Numbered from the stretch's first letter, positions 8,934 to 17,441 are shown. The stretch is DNA of 64,000 bases from Brevibacterium sp. UMB1308A (GCF_030230605.1 NZ_JASPDO010000001.1:186001-250000); one strand, 5' to 3'. Notes: a model not told the origin generated them from the letters alone. A program made the numbers and translations.

Positions 8934-10282
8934 AACCGCGCGTTCGTGATGACGTCCTCAAGAACGTCGAGCCCCTGGTTAAGTTCGTCCTCACTGATGT
9001 TGAGCGGTGGAACAACGTGAATCCGGTTGAAGTTGACGAAAGGCAACACTCCTCCGGACTTAATCCCGCTCACGATCTGGTTCATTTCAGGTGATGACCC
9101 GCCATATGGCGCTAGAGGTTCGCGCGTCTTTTGGTCCTTGACCAACTCGATGGCCCAGAACATGCCCGTTCCACGCACATCTCCTACGTGAGCGGAGTTC
9201 GCCATGATCTTTTCTAGACGCGGACGCACAACTTCTTCGCCCATGGCACGTGCGTGTTCGAGCATCTGCTCATCACGCATAGCGTTGATAGTGGCAACGG
9301 CGGCGGCACACGCAAGCGGGTGCCCGGAGTAAGTGAGTCCACCCGGATATGCGCGTTGACTGAAGGTGTCGTAAATGTCGTCACTCATGGCCACGCCTCC
9401 CAGTGGCACATACCCGGAGTTCACACCCTTAGCGAAGGTCACAAGGTCAGGCGTGATGTCGTAACGGTTGAATGCGAACCATTCGCCTGCACGTCCGAAC
9501 CCGGCCATCACTTCGTCAGCGATGTACATGATGTCGAACTCATCGCACAGTGCACGCACACCCTGCATGTACTCAACAGATGGAACCATGATGCCCGCCG
9601 TTCCGGGAATGGATTCCAGAATGATCGCCGCGATTGTCGAGGGTCCTTCCAGCTCAATCGTGCGACGCAGGTGCTGAAGCGCCCTTTGCGTTTCTTCTTC
9701 TTCGGTCTGAGCGTAGAACTCGGAGCGGTACAGGAACGGCCCAAAGAAGTGGATTGTGCCTTGGGCAGGCGCATCGTTAGGGACCCGCCTAGGGTCACCG
9801 GTGACGTTGATCGCAAGGTTTGTGCCGCCGTGGTAGCTGCGATAGCGCGACAGCACTTTGTGCTTGCCCGTGTGTAGCCGAGCCATGCGGATCGCGTGTT
9901 CATTGGCGTCCGCGCCTCCATTGGTGAAGAACACGTGGTTGAGGGATTCGGGAAGCAGTTCAGCGATCAGCCGTGCCGCTTCTGAACGGGCAGCGTTGAC
10001 GTGCGCGGGGTTAATGGTAGTGAGCAGGTCTGCTTGATCCTTGATCGCCTGAACCACAGCAGGGTGTTGGTGACCAATATTCGTGTTGACTAGTTGGGAA
10101 GAGAAGTCTAGGAAAGAGTTGCCTTCCCCGTCCCACACGCGCGATCCGGCAGCCCGTGAAATCACCATGGGTTTAAGGGTTTGCTGAGCTGACCAGCTGT
10201 GGAAAACGTGCGCGCGATCCAGTTCATACGCACGTGCCGATTCCGCTTTTAACGCCGTGAGTTCTTCATCATTGAAGTTCAT
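8930..10282 (-). CDS. Class III PLP-dependent aminotransferase
   Basis: 450 residues. The start at 10282 is preferred because AAAGGAAG lies just upstream. The cofactor lysine is in TFAKGVNSGYVPLGG, and IADEVMAGFGRAGEW supplies the pyridine-binding Asp. HVFFTNGGADANEHAIR is the phosphate-binding turn. The family includes beta-alanine:pyruvate, omega-amino acid and taurine:pyruvate aminotransferases. Next to a carbamoyl-amino-acid hydrolase and a TauE/SafE exporter, a role in beta-amino-acid or taurine-like amine catabolism is plausible but unproven. Confidence 0.88.
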   Translation of the reverse strand: MNFNDEELTALKAESARAYELDRAHVFHSWSAQQTLKPMVISRAAGSRVWDGEGNSFLDFSSQLVNTNIGHQHPAVVQAIKDQADLLTTINPAHVNAARSEAARLIAELLPESLNHVFFTNGGADANEHAIRMARLHTGKHKVLSRYRSYHGGTNLAINVTGDPRRVPNDAPAQGTIHFFGPFLYRSEFYAQTEEEETQRALQHLRRTIELEGPSTIAAIILESIPGTAGIMVPSVEYMQGVRALCDEFDIMYIADEVMAGFGRAGEWFAFNRYDITPDLVTFAKGVNSGYVPLGGVAMSDDIYDTFSQRAYPGGLTYSGHPLACAAAVATINAMRDEQMLEHARAMGEEVVRPRLEKIMANSAHVGDVRGTGMFWAIELVKDQKTREPLAPYGGSSPEMNQIVSGIKSGGVLPFVNFNRIHVVPPLNISEDELNQGLDVLEDVITNARF

Positions 10283-10397
10283 GGAGCTTCCTTTCATCCG
10301 TCGCACCTTTTAACAGGAATGGAGCCAGATTACGGGAGAGTTGTCACGCACCTCGGCCGTGCCCACACTGTGACCACACTATGAGAAACTGGCACGT

Positions 10398-11051
10398 ATG
10401 GACTTCGACGCTGACCTATTAGACGGTTTCCCCGTTACGTCATACACCACGGTGAAAGGTGATGCGACCGCAGAAATCGAGATCAAGAAGTCACGCTTCA
10501 TTGGCCGTGTGGCGCACGTCGAGAACGAGCAAGCCGCCCGCGACATCATTGAGCAAGAAAGGTCGAAGCACCCGAAGGCTCGGCACTGGTGTACGGCGTT
10601 CGTTCTGGACCCGGATTCGCGCACGCAACGATGCAATGACGACGGGGAGCCCTCGGGTACGGCAGGGATTCCCATGCTCGATGTCCTCACGGGCAATCAG
10701 CTCACCTTCGTGGTTGCGGTGGTGACCCGGTATTTCGGTGGCACCCTGCTGGGAGCGGGAGGTTTGGTGCGCGCGTACGGGGCGGCGACCTCGGCGGCGT
10801 TGGAAGGACTCACCCGGGTGACCCGCCAGTTGGTCGTGCCGGTCACGGTGACCTTGGATTACGCCCAGGCCGAGGTGGCAAAGGCTAAGTGCGAGCAGCA
10901 CGGCTGGGCGGTGATTGACGCGCAGTATGCGCAAGCAGTGACGCTGACGTTGGGGGTTGCGCCTGCTCACATCGATGAGATGGACGCGGTGCTAGCCGAC
11001 ATTTCTGCCGGTCAGGCGCATGCCATGGCAGGCGAACCGATGTACGCGTAG
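10398..11051 (+). CDS. YigZ/IMPACT family protein
   Basis: 217 residues. The UPF0029 N-terminal domain is clear: KKSRFIGRVAHVE, HWCTAFVLD, NDDGEPSGTAGIPMLD and VVTRYFGGTLLGAGGLVRAYG are diagnostic. The C-terminal half (from about residue 140) is the DUF1949-like ferredoxin fold that often follows. The function in bacteria is not settled; the eukaryotic relative IMPACT modulates GCN1/GCN2 signalling. It is expressed divergently from the aminotransferase. Confidence 0.92.
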   Translation: MDFDADLLDGFPVTSYTTVKGDATAEIEIKKSRFIGRVAHVENEQAARDIIEQERSKHPKARHWCTAFVLDPDSRTQRCNDDGEPSGTAGIPMLDVLTGNQLTFVVAVVTRYFGGTLLGAGGLVRAYGAATSAALEGLTRVTRQLVVPVTVTLDYAQAEVAKAKCEQHGWAVIDAQYAQAVTLTLGVAPAHIDEMDAVLADISAGQAHAMAGEPMYA

Positions 11052-11091
11052 GCGGAGATTCGTAGCTGTGTGGGTGATTAGTCGAGGGTAA

Positions 11092-11592
11092 TTAGTCAAG
11101 GGCTGCGATCCGGTCGACGCGAGCGTCGGTGATCATGATGAGGTCGGTGGGGCGGATTTCGATTTCCAAACCACGCTTACCTGCGGACACGAAGATCGTT
11201 TCGTGGTCGTTGGCCGAGTGGTCGATAACAACTGGGCACGAATTGCGTTGCCCAAACGGACTGATACCGCCTGTTGGGTATCCGGTGCGACGCTCGCTGG
11301 TAGCGATTCCTGCCAGTTGCGCCTTCTTGCCACCGGTGGCCTGCGCCAGAAGTTTCAGATCCAGCTGACCTGAGACTGGGACCAGGGCTGAAAAAGGTTC
11401 ACCATCGACCATGATGATGAGCGTTTTGAAAACGCGCCCGGATTCCACGCCCAGTTTCTGCGCCGCTTCAGTTCCGTAACGCCGCACATGTGGGTCGTGT
11501 TCAAATTCGTGCACTCGGTACTCAACGCCAGCGAGGTTGAGCACTCGAAGTGCCGGAGTGGCGGTCGTGTGCGATCGAGATGCAATCGACAT
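11092..11592 (-). CDS. ybaK: YbaK/EbsC-type Cys-tRNA deacylase
   Basis: 166 residues from the ATG at 11592; a longer in-frame start at 11655 would add 21 residues absent from the family. The YbaK fold is shown by GVEYRVHEFEHDP, the catalytic-loop lysine in GRVFKTLIIMVDG, and GGISPFGQRNSCPVVID. Such proteins hydrolyse misacylated Cys-tRNA(Pro) or Cys-tRNA(Cys) as trans-editing factors in the cytosol. A GGGAGG sits 13 bases upstream of the ATG, so spacing is long and the exact start is uncertain. Confidence 0.87.
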   Translation of the reverse strand: MSIASRSHTTATPALRVLNLAGVEYRVHEFEHDPHVRRYGTEAAQKLGVESGRVFKTLIIMVDGEPFSALVPVSGQLDLKLLAQATGGKKAQLAGIATSERRTGYPTGGISPFGQRNSCPVVIDHSANDHETIFVSAGKRGLEIEIRPTDLIMITDARVDRIAALD

Positions 11593-11765
11593 GTGCGCTG
11601 GTACGCCTCCCTGCTCACCGATTCGAACGCGAAGTTCGTAATTAAAGCTATCCAAGCAACCATAAACGAACGAGTCGGTAAGGGGCCAATTGTAAAGCCC
11701 GGATCACGTATTTTTGCAGGTTGGGCAGATTTATTTTTTAGGCCGCCTGAGAGCGCTTGGGGACT

Positions 11766-12116
11766 TTAGCCCCACCCCAGTTCATGCAGGCGCTCGTCGT
11801 CGATTCCGTAGTGGTGCGCGATTTCGTGGACGATCGTGATGTAGATCTGTTCACGCAAGTCTTCTTCGTTGAGCGCGAAGTCCACCAGCTGTTTTTTGAA
11901 CAGAGTGACGGTGTCCGGCGGGACAAACCCATAGTCAGCGCCACGTTCAGTCAGCGCGATCCCGTCGTAGACACCCAGCATGGGTGGCTCCCCTTCAGGA
12001 GAGGAGTCCTCGACAAAGATGACCACGTTGTCCATGTGTGCCTTCAACTCTTGAGGCATGAGTTCGAGCGCTTCTTCTACGAGCGCATCGAAGTCCTCAT
12101 CAGCGATCTGGTCCAC
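11766..12116 (-). CDS. Zinicin-like metallopeptidase family protein
   Basis: 116 residues, the normal size for this small actinobacterial family (formerly DUF1025). The zinc motif HEIAHHYGID (HExxH) is at about residue 103, with DFDALVEEALELMP at the N-terminus, both diagnostic. The biological substrate is unknown. It lies directly upstream of the tRNA cluster on the opposite strand. Confidence 0.9.
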   Translation of the reverse strand: MDQIADEDFDALVEEALELMPQELKAHMDNVVIFVEDSSPEGEPPMLGVYDGIALTERGADYGFVPPDTVTLFKKQLVDFALNEEDLREQIYITIVHEIAHHYGIDDERLHELGWG

Positions 12117-12213
12117 ATGTGCATCTTACGGAGTTTCACGGTCGAAAAGGCCGGTTTTTTCGCGCTCGCGTCGTTGTTTTGCACAGGGTGTTTCAGATCA
12201 CTCCCTGCTCGTT

Positions 12214-12243
12214 TTGCATTCCACACTAGTTTCAAGCTAAGCT
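12214..12243 (+). promoter_or_regulatory. Probable promoter for the tRNA cluster
   Basis: TTGCAT at 12214-12219 and TAAGCT at 12238-12243 are separated by 18 bases and lie about 60 bases before tRNA-Glu. The -35 matches the consensus at four of six positions. No other candidate is as good in this gap. Confidence 0.35.
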
Positions 12244-12301
12244 ATCCAAGGTCCGAAAGACACCAGGTCGCAATCACGGTTGCGCAAGGTCGAATCGGCA
12301 G

Positions 12302-12374
12302 GCCCCCATCGTCTAGCGGCCTAGGACACCGCCCTTTCACGGCGGCGGCACGGGTTCAAATCCCGTTGGGGGTA
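12302..12374 (+). tRNA. tRNA-Glu (anticodon UUC)
   Basis: The 7-base acceptor pairs GCCCCCA with TGGGGGT, discriminator A. The anticodon stem CCGCC/GGCGG encloses loop CTTTCAC giving TTC. The T arm is ACGGG-TTCAAAT-CCCGT. CCA is not encoded. It is the first of three tRNAs transcribed in the same direction. Confidence 0.97.
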
Positions 12375-12401
12375 CGCAGTGGAAATTCTCCACGCACACC
12401 A

Positions 12402-12475
12402 GGCCCTGTGGCGCAGTTGGTTAGCGCGCCGCCCTGTCACGGCGGAGGTCGCGGGTTCGAGTCCCGTCAGGGTCG
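12402..12475 (+). tRNA. tRNA-Asp (anticodon GUC)
   Basis: The acceptor GGCCCTG pairs with CAGGGTC (one G-U), discriminator G. The anticodon stem CCGCC/GGCGG encloses CTGTCAC giving GTC. The T loop is TTCGAGT. CCA is not encoded. It begins 27 bases after tRNA-Glu and is probably cotranscribed with it. Confidence 0.97.
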
Positions 12476-12485
12476 CGGAGCACCT

Positions 12486-12510
12486 GGCTCTTCTGAAAAG
12501 AAGAGCCTTT
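12486..12510 (+). terminator. Hairpin between tRNA-Asp and tRNA-Phe
   Basis: GGCTCTTCT and AGAAGAGCC form a perfect 9-base stem around GAAA, followed by TTTGTT. It is a good intrinsic-terminator shape and suggests that tRNA-Phe may have its own transcript or depend on read-through. Confidence 0.7.
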
Positions 12511-12535
12511 GTTCTATGGTTAGCTAAGCGACCAT

Positions 12536-12608
12536 GGCTCTGTAGCTCAGTTGGTAGAGCGTTCGACTGAAAATCGAAAGGTCACCGGATCGACGCCGGT
12601 CGGAGCCA
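12536..12608 (+). tRNA. tRNA-Phe (anticodon GAA)
   Basis: The acceptor GGCTCTG pairs with CGGAGCC (one G-U), discriminator A. The anticodon stem TTCGA/TCGAA encloses CTGAAAA giving GAA. The T arm ACCGG-ATCGACG-CCGGT has A for the usual first T of the loop as written, a small departure from TTC. CCA is not encoded. Confidence 0.95.
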
Positions 12609-12615
12609 CAACATG

Positions 12616-12667
12616 AAGAGGCCCTGTCACCCAGTCTGAACTGGGAAAGCAGGGCCTCTTAACTTTT
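12616..12667 (+). terminator. Terminator after tRNA-Phe
   Basis: AAGAGGCCCTG (12616-12626) pairs with CAGGGCCTCTT (12650-12660) over 11 bases; inside is a second hairpin CCCAGT-CTGA-ACTGGG. AACTTTTG follows. Confidence 0.75.
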
Positions 12668-12773
12668 GTTGCCCCCACCCGGTCTGCCGCACCCTCACAC
12701 GGAACCACTCACAGAACATAGCCAAGCCTTTCCTCGCTAGAACACCCACACCTCGGGCGCCTAAAGTAAACAT

Positions 12774-13196
12774 ATGGCAGAGATCAAGGACAACGGGCCC
12801 AACCCGTACGCAGTCAACATTGAAGAACTCACCCTAGAAAACGAAAACTTCCGCACCGCCCTGTGGACCGGCGAAGAATTTCAGGTCACTCTCATGGAAA
12901 TCCCCGTCGGTGGCGACGTAGGACTGGAAGTCCACACCGAAAACGACCAGTTCCTGCGCCTCGAACAGGGCAAGGGACTCGCAAAAATGGGCCCCGCCAA
13001 GGACAACTTCACCTTTGAGCAGGAAGTTTCCACTGACTGGGCCGTCATCGTCCCCAAGGGCGTGTGGCACAACATCGTCAACATTGGCGACGAACCCATG
13101 AAGCTCTACAGCATCTACGCTCCTGCCCACCACCCACACGGCACGGTGCACAAGACTCAGGCAGAAGCAGAAGAAGCTGAGGCCCACGAACACTGA
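12774..13196 (+). CDS. Cupin-domain protein
   Basis: 140 residues. A cupin_2 barrel is indicated by LEVHTENDQFLRLEQGKG and VPKGVWHNIVNIGDEPMKLYSIYAP, which carry the His/Glu metal ligands. The C-terminus is Glu/Ala/His-rich. There is no ribosome site; TAAAGT at 12762-12767 lies six bases before the ATG, fitting a leaderless transcript. The substrate is unknown; this family is widespread and annotated generally as cupin or mannose-6-phosphate isomerase-like. Confidence 0.88.
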   Translation: MAEIKDNGPNPYAVNIEELTLENENFRTALWTGEEFQVTLMEIPVGGDVGLEVHTENDQFLRLEQGKGLAKMGPAKDNFTFEQEVSTDWAVIVPKGVWHNIVNIGDEPMKLYSIYAPAHHPHGTVHKTQAEAEEAEAHEH

Positions 13197-13233
13197 GTTA
13201 CGCCTGGCACTCAGGTAACCGGTTTCTAACCCG

Positions 13234-13279
13234 CCGAGGTCGTTCCCACCTTGCGCTGTCAAGGAAGGAACGACCTCGG
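13234..13279 (+). terminator. Hairpin from an inverted pair of the genomic 7-mer word
   Basis: CCGAGGTCGTTCC (13234-13246) is a perfect inverted copy of GGAACGACCTCGG (13267-13279), giving a 13-base stem with a 20-base loop between the cupin and MFS genes. No T tract follows. Each arm contains the word CCGAGGT/ACCTCGG that recurs through the window. The likely role is termination of the cupin transcript; the inverted arrangement resembles uptake-sequence terminators in Neisseria and Haemophilus. Confidence 0.65.
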
Positions 13280-13323
13280 GCATGCTTTCTGCCACCACCA
13301 ACCACCCCCGTAGGACAACCACT

Positions 13324-14676
13324 GTGAGCACAACCGACAAACTGTATTCAGCACTCATGAAACGTGAGGCCGAATCTGACATGCCTGAGCAAACCCGCTC
13401 ACAGGTCGCATCCAACGGGCTCAAACTCATCACGGCCAACGCCTTGCAGTCCTCTGGGGACCAAACGGTGAACGCGTCGACCGTGTTGCCGTGGCTGTTC
13501 TCAGCCTTGGGCGTACCGCCGGCGCTGGCCGGACTTCTGGTTCCGATTCGCGAATCCGGTTCGATGCTTCCGCAAGCGGCACTCACTCCCCTGGTGGTGA
13601 AGGCGCGCTACCGCAAACACGTGTTCGTAGCCGGCGCACTCACGCAGGCGGCCTCGGTTGCGGTAATGACAGGGGCCGCTGTTTTCGCATCTGGGCTTGC
13701 AGCCGGGCTCATCATCATTGCGGCACTTGCAGTATTCTCTTTTGGTCGGTGCCTGTGCTCTATTGCATCTAAGGACGTGCAAGGTCGCACGATCCCCAAA
13801 GGCGAGCGCGGCCAGATCAACGGGCTTGCCACAACGGTTGCCGGGTTCGTGGCGATCACCTTGGGGCTAGCGATTCGCGTGTGGGGTGGCGACGATCTCA
13901 CACCCCAAACACTTGCGTGGATTCTGGGCTTAGGGGCAGTGCTGTGGGTGGCCGTGGCCGCCGTGTACATCAGCATTGACGAACCCAGCGATGCAGAGTC
14001 TTCGAAGTCCGCTTCTGCAAAATCTGCTCCCGCAAAGTCCGCGCAGGATGCAAAGGCGTCCAACTGGTTCAAAGACACCATCGACCTGTTGCGAACGGAC
14101 CAGCTGTTCCGTCATTTCGTCACGGTGCGCTCACTGCTTTTGGTGTCCTCGCTGAGTCCGCCGTTTATTGTCATGCTTTCGGTGCAGTCGGGCGCCTCGG
14201 GACTGGCTGGCCTAGGCGGATTCGTGATCGCCTCTGGGCTGGCGTCACTCTTGGGCGGTCGGATCTTTGGCCGATTTGCTGACAAATCAAGTAAACGGCT
14301 CATGAGCGTCGGCGCAGGAATTGCTTCCGCGATTATCCTGGCCACGATCCTCATCGCGTCGATTCCTGCTCTGACGGACCAGCACACGCTCATCAGCGTG
14401 GTGTTCGTGGTGGCATATTTCCTCATCACCCTCATGCACACAGGCGTCCGCGTGGGACGTAAAACATATGTAGTGGATATGGCTGAAGGCGACATGCGCA
14501 CAACTTACGTGGCGGTGTCCAACTCAGCCATGGGATTCATGCTGCTGATTGTGGGTGGAATCAGCTCTGCATTGGCCACAATCCACGTGTTCTACGCGCT
14601 GGGTTTCCTCGCGGTCATGGGTCTGGTGGGCGTCTTTACCGGTGCCAAACTGCCCGATGTTTCGCGCAAACAATAG
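13324..14676 (+). CDS. Major facilitator superfamily permease
   Basis: 450 residues from the GTG at 13324. An ATG at 13282 would add 14 residues but lies three bases after the hairpin above, so the GTG is preferred, with moderate certainty. Ten to twelve hydrophobic segments are visible, split by a Lys/Ser/Ala-rich cytoplasmic loop of about 25 residues near residue 220 (repeats of SAPAKSA). No substrate-specific motif was recognised. The gene stands alone between the cupin and the acyl-CoA ligase. Confidence 0.8.
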   Translation: MSTTDKLYSALMKREAESDMPEQTRSQVASNGLKLITANALQSSGDQTVNASTVLPWLFSALGVPPALAGLLVPIRESGSMLPQAALTPLVVKARYRKHVFVAGALTQAASVAVMTGAAVFASGLAAGLIIIAALAVFSFGRCLCSIASKDVQGRTIPKGERGQINGLATTVAGFVAITLGLAIRVWGGDDLTPQTLAWILGLGAVLWVAVAAVYISIDEPSDAESSKSASAKSAPAKSAQDAKASNWFKDTIDLLRTDQLFRHFVTVRSLLLVSSLSPPFIVMLSVQSGASGLAGLGGFVIASGLASLLGGRIFGRFADKSSKRLMSVGAGIASAIILATILIASIPALTDQHTLISVVFVVAYFLITLMHTGVRVGRKTYVVDMAEGDMRTTYVAVSNSAMGFMLLIVGGISSALATIHVFYALGFLAVMGLVGVFTGAKLPDVSRKQ

Positions 14677-14736
14677 GCCCACAAGACTCCGCCCTGCACT
14701 CCCTCGGCCGTACGCGTTTCTCGCTGCGACACACTA

Positions 14737-14765
14737 TTGCATCACCCCAGCGTGTGACTTATATT
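14737..14765 (+). promoter_or_regulatory. Promoter of the acyl-CoA ligase gene
   Basis: TTGCAT (14737-14742), a 17-base spacer and TATATT (14760-14765) make the best sigma-70-type promoter in this gap, about 66 bases before the ATG. Confidence 0.6.
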
Positions 14766-14773
14766 ACAAACAG

Positions 14774-14789
14774 GTCAGTAAACAGTGAC
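14774..14789 (+). promoter_or_regulatory. Possible repressor operator
   Basis: GTCA and TGAC flank eight bases (GTCAGTAAACAGTGAC) just downstream of the -10 box, where a repressor would block initiation. Fatty-acid genes are often controlled by TetR or GntR repressors; no regulator gene is adjacent, so this is a positional inference. Confidence 0.3.
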
Positions 14790-14831
14790 TAACTGAAACA
14801 ACACTCACGCGTTGCACGCAAAGGAGCGCCA

Positions 14832-16559
14832 ATGACGTCGGCCCAACTCTCCTACTCCTCCGGACCTTCATCAGCACCCCTCTTAGGTGACACGATCGAC
14901 GGGCACTTCCAAAAACTGGTCGCATCCGACCCACAAGCCATCGCCCTGATCGACCACCCAACGGGACGCACATACACATATGAACAGCTCAACGAACAAG
15001 CCAACTTCTTGGCGTATGGGCTGATCGAACGTGGCATCAAGAAGGGCGACCGCGTAGGAATCTGGGCCCAGAACCTCCCCGAATGGGTCATCGTCATGTA
15101 CGCATGCGCCAAACTGGGCGCAATTCTGGTCAACATCAACCCTGCATACCGTGCCCACGAACTTGAATACGTGGTCAAACAGTCCGGCATGACCATGCTC
15201 ATCAGCCAAATCTCGGCACCCCCACACTCCGACTTCGTGGCCATTGCCCGGGAAGTCAACACCCAGGTGCCCAGCCTCCAACTCGTCTACATCGACACGC
15301 CAAACCCCAACCACAACCCGGAAGCCACCTCGAAACTCACCCCACACACCCACACCGAACACACCCTCAACCCCACGGAACTCCTTTCCACCTTGTTGAC
15401 GCGAGGCAATGAACTCGCGCAGACCTCGGGCGCCAAAATGGCCCAGCGCCTCGAAGCGATCTCCCACGAACTCAACGCCGACGACCCCATCAACCTGCAG
15501 TACACCTCGGGAACCACCGGATTCCCCAAAGGCGTGACCCTGACCCACCACAACCTGCTCAACAACGGGTACTTCATTGGCGAACTACTCAGCTACACGC
15601 CGGCCGACCGCGTGTGCCTCCCCGTGCCGTTCTTCCACTGCTTTGGCATGGTGATTGGGATCCTCGCGGCCTACTCGCACGGCTCCAGCGCCATCATCCC
15701 CAACCCCGGGTTCAACCCGCAGAAGACCCTGGAGGCCGTCACCGCCCACAAGGCAACTTCGCTGTACGGCGTGCCCACCATGTTCATCGCGGAACTGGAG
15801 TTGGCGAACTTTGGCCAGTACGACCTCGGTACCCTACGCACGGGCGTCATGGCCGGCTCCACGTGCCCAGTGGAGGTCATGAACAAGGTCATTGATCGGA
15901 TGAATATGGCCGAGGTGGCAATCTGTTACGGAATGACCGAAACTTCCCCTGTATCCACCATGACGCGTGCAGACGATTCGATTGAGCGTCGCACGCAGAC
16001 CGTTGGCCGGGTGATGCCACACGTCGAGGTGAAGGTCGCCGACCCTGTCACCGGACTCCCGCTGCCTCGTGGGCAAAAAGGTGAGCTGTGTACACGTGGC
16101 TACTCCGTGATGCGCGGTTACTGGAACGAGCCAGACAAGACCGCGGAAGCCATTGACGACGCAGGGTGGATGCACACAGGTGACCTGGCGATCATGGACG
16201 AAGACGGTTATCTAGACATCTCCGGTCGCATTAAGGACATCGTGATTCGCGGTGGCGAAAACATCTACCCGCGGGAGATCGAAGAGTTCCTCTACACGCA
16301 CCCCGCAATTCGAGATGTTCAGGTGGTGGGGGTTCCCGACTCAACCTACGGCGAAGAGCTCCTGGCATGGGTGATCTTGCGCGACCCCAATGACACGCTC
16401 ACCGCCGAGGACGTCAAGGCTTTCGCTCAAGGCAAGCTCGCGCACTACAAGATTCCGCGGTATGTGGAAGTGCGGACAGACTTCCCGATGACGGTGTCCG
16501 GGAAGATCCGCAAGGTAGAGCTCCGCGAAGAGGGCGCACAACTCATTGAGGGCAAGTAA
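14832..16559 (+). CDS. AMP-forming acyl-CoA synthetase (fatty-acid CoA ligase)
   Basis: 575 residues, preceded by AAAGGAG at 14820-14826. The adenylate-forming motifs are intact: YTSGTTGFPKGVTLTHHN (P-loop), YGMTETSPV, HTGDLAIMDEDGYLDISGR and GRIKDIVIRGGENIYPREIE, with the catalytic lysine in SGKIRKVELRE. It should activate a medium- or long-chain fatty acid for beta-oxidation. Residues about 155-200 carry a Pro/His/Asn/Thr-rich insertion not usual in the family. A TetR-like operator candidate lies at its promoter. Confidence 0.92.
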   Translation: MTSAQLSYSSGPSSAPLLGDTIDGHFQKLVASDPQAIALIDHPTGRTYTYEQLNEQANFLAYGLIERGIKKGDRVGIWAQNLPEWVIVMYACAKLGAILVNINPAYRAHELEYVVKQSGMTMLISQISAPPHSDFVAIAREVNTQVPSLQLVYIDTPNPNHNPEATSKLTPHTHTEHTLNPTELLSTLLTRGNELAQTSGAKMAQRLEAISHELNADDPINLQYTSGTTGFPKGVTLTHHNLLNNGYFIGELLSYTPADRVCLPVPFFHCFGMVIGILAAYSHGSSAIIPNPGFNPQKTLEAVTAHKATSLYGVPTMFIAELELANFGQYDLGTLRTGVMAGSTCPVEVMNKVIDRMNMAEVAICYGMTETSPVSTMTRADDSIERRTQTVGRVMPHVEVKVADPVTGLPLPRGQKGELCTRGYSVMRGYWNEPDKTAEAIDDAGWMHTGDLAIMDEDGYLDISGRIKDIVIRGGENIYPREIEEFLYTHPAIRDVQVVGVPDSTYGEELLAWVILRDPNDTLTAEDVKAFAQGKLAHYKIPRYVEVRTDFPMTVSGKIRKVELREEGAQLIEGK

Positions 16560-16598
16560 CGGCGAGCAGCGCCGCTATTGCGGTCGTTAGCAGAATTC

Positions 16599-17441
16599 TT
16601 AGCGACGCTGCCCGTTGTTGTTAGCCGGGACGGTCGCTGGGGCCGGTGCTGGGGCTGGCGATGTCACGCGCGCAATGTTGTTCGCGGTTGCGAAGACCTT
16701 TTGCACATAGTCATCCGAGTCGTTGTATGCGCGAATTGCTTTATCCCAGCCGACTGACGATCCCATGTTTCCTGATTTGCACAGGTACGCGACTGCGGTA
16801 ACGGTAGCGTCGTCGATGTTGTTGGGGTTGGTACGGCCATCCCCGTTTCCGTCTTTGGCCATGCTCTGCCAGGTCTGCGGCAAGAACTGCATGGGCCCTA
16901 CAGCACGGTCAAATTCGGTATCGCCGTCCAGTCGCCCTTTGTCGGTGTCGTTGATGCGCTTGAAGCCTTGACCGTTGAGCTGAGGGCCCAGAATGTCCTT
17001 GTCAGCGTTGCCGTCATCTTTAATCTTGGCTCCACCCAGGCGACCGTGGTTCGACTCAACTGCCCCGATCGCTGCCAGGGTGTTCCAGTTGAGGTTGCAC
17101 GAAGGGTGTTCGCGCACACCCCACAGGGTAGCCCCCACATAGGCCTGGAGGACGCGACGCGGAATGTTGGTCTTTTTCGACGTGTCGTCGAGCCAGTCCA
17201 GTGACAGATCAGCTTTGGCAACGGCGGCGGGGTCCGCGGTAGGTGTTGCTGTTGGGTCGTCATCTGCGCCGCCCAACGAATCTGGTGTGGGCAGTGGCGC
17301 TGGGTCTGGCGTCTGTGGTCCCGCCGCTTGGCTACTGTCAGGCTGGAGGGACAGTTTGGTGATCACAACACCGGATCCCACCAAGAGGCCCAGCGCCAAG
17401 AGTCCTGCGATCGCAACGAACACTTTAGAGCCGGTGCCCAT
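16599..17441 (-). CDS. Membrane-anchored lytic transglycosylase
   Basis: 280 residues. Residues 5-28 are an uncleaved membrane anchor, then a Pro/Ala/Thr-rich spacer of about 50. The catalytic domain has the SLT signature AAIGAVESNHGRLGG with the general-acid Glu, then VGPMQFLPQTWQ and DGNGDGRTNPNNIDDA, the MltB-like form common in Actinobacteria. It cleaves the glycan strands of peptidoglycan outside the membrane. The start has AGGAGG and overlaps the stop of the large surface gene (TGATG), so the two are translationally coupled. Confidence 0.92.
   Translation of the reverse strand: MGTGSKVFVAIAGLLALGLLVGSGVVITKLSLQPDSSQAAGPQTPDPAPLPTPDSLGGADDDPTATPTADPAAVAKADLSLDWLDDTSKKTNIPRRVLQAYVGATLWGVREHPSCNLNWNTLAAIGAVESNHGRLGGAKIKDDGNADKDILGPQLNGQGFKRINDTDKGRLDGDTEFDRAVGPMQFLPQTWQSMAKDGNGDGRTNPNNIDDATVTAVAYLCKSGNMGSSVGWDKAIRAYNDSDDYVQKVFATANNIARVTSPAPAPAPATVPANNNGQRR

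Noticed and set aside
11757..12527. Plus-strand frame of 256 codons running into the tRNA genes
   Set aside because: It overlaps two certain tRNAs and the HExxH metallopeptidase gene on the other strand; it is not a gene.
13282..13323. ATG at 13282 as start of the MFS gene
   Set aside because: It lies three bases after a 13-base hairpin arm, which would hinder initiation; the GTG at 13324 gives a normal N-terminus. Certainty is moderate.
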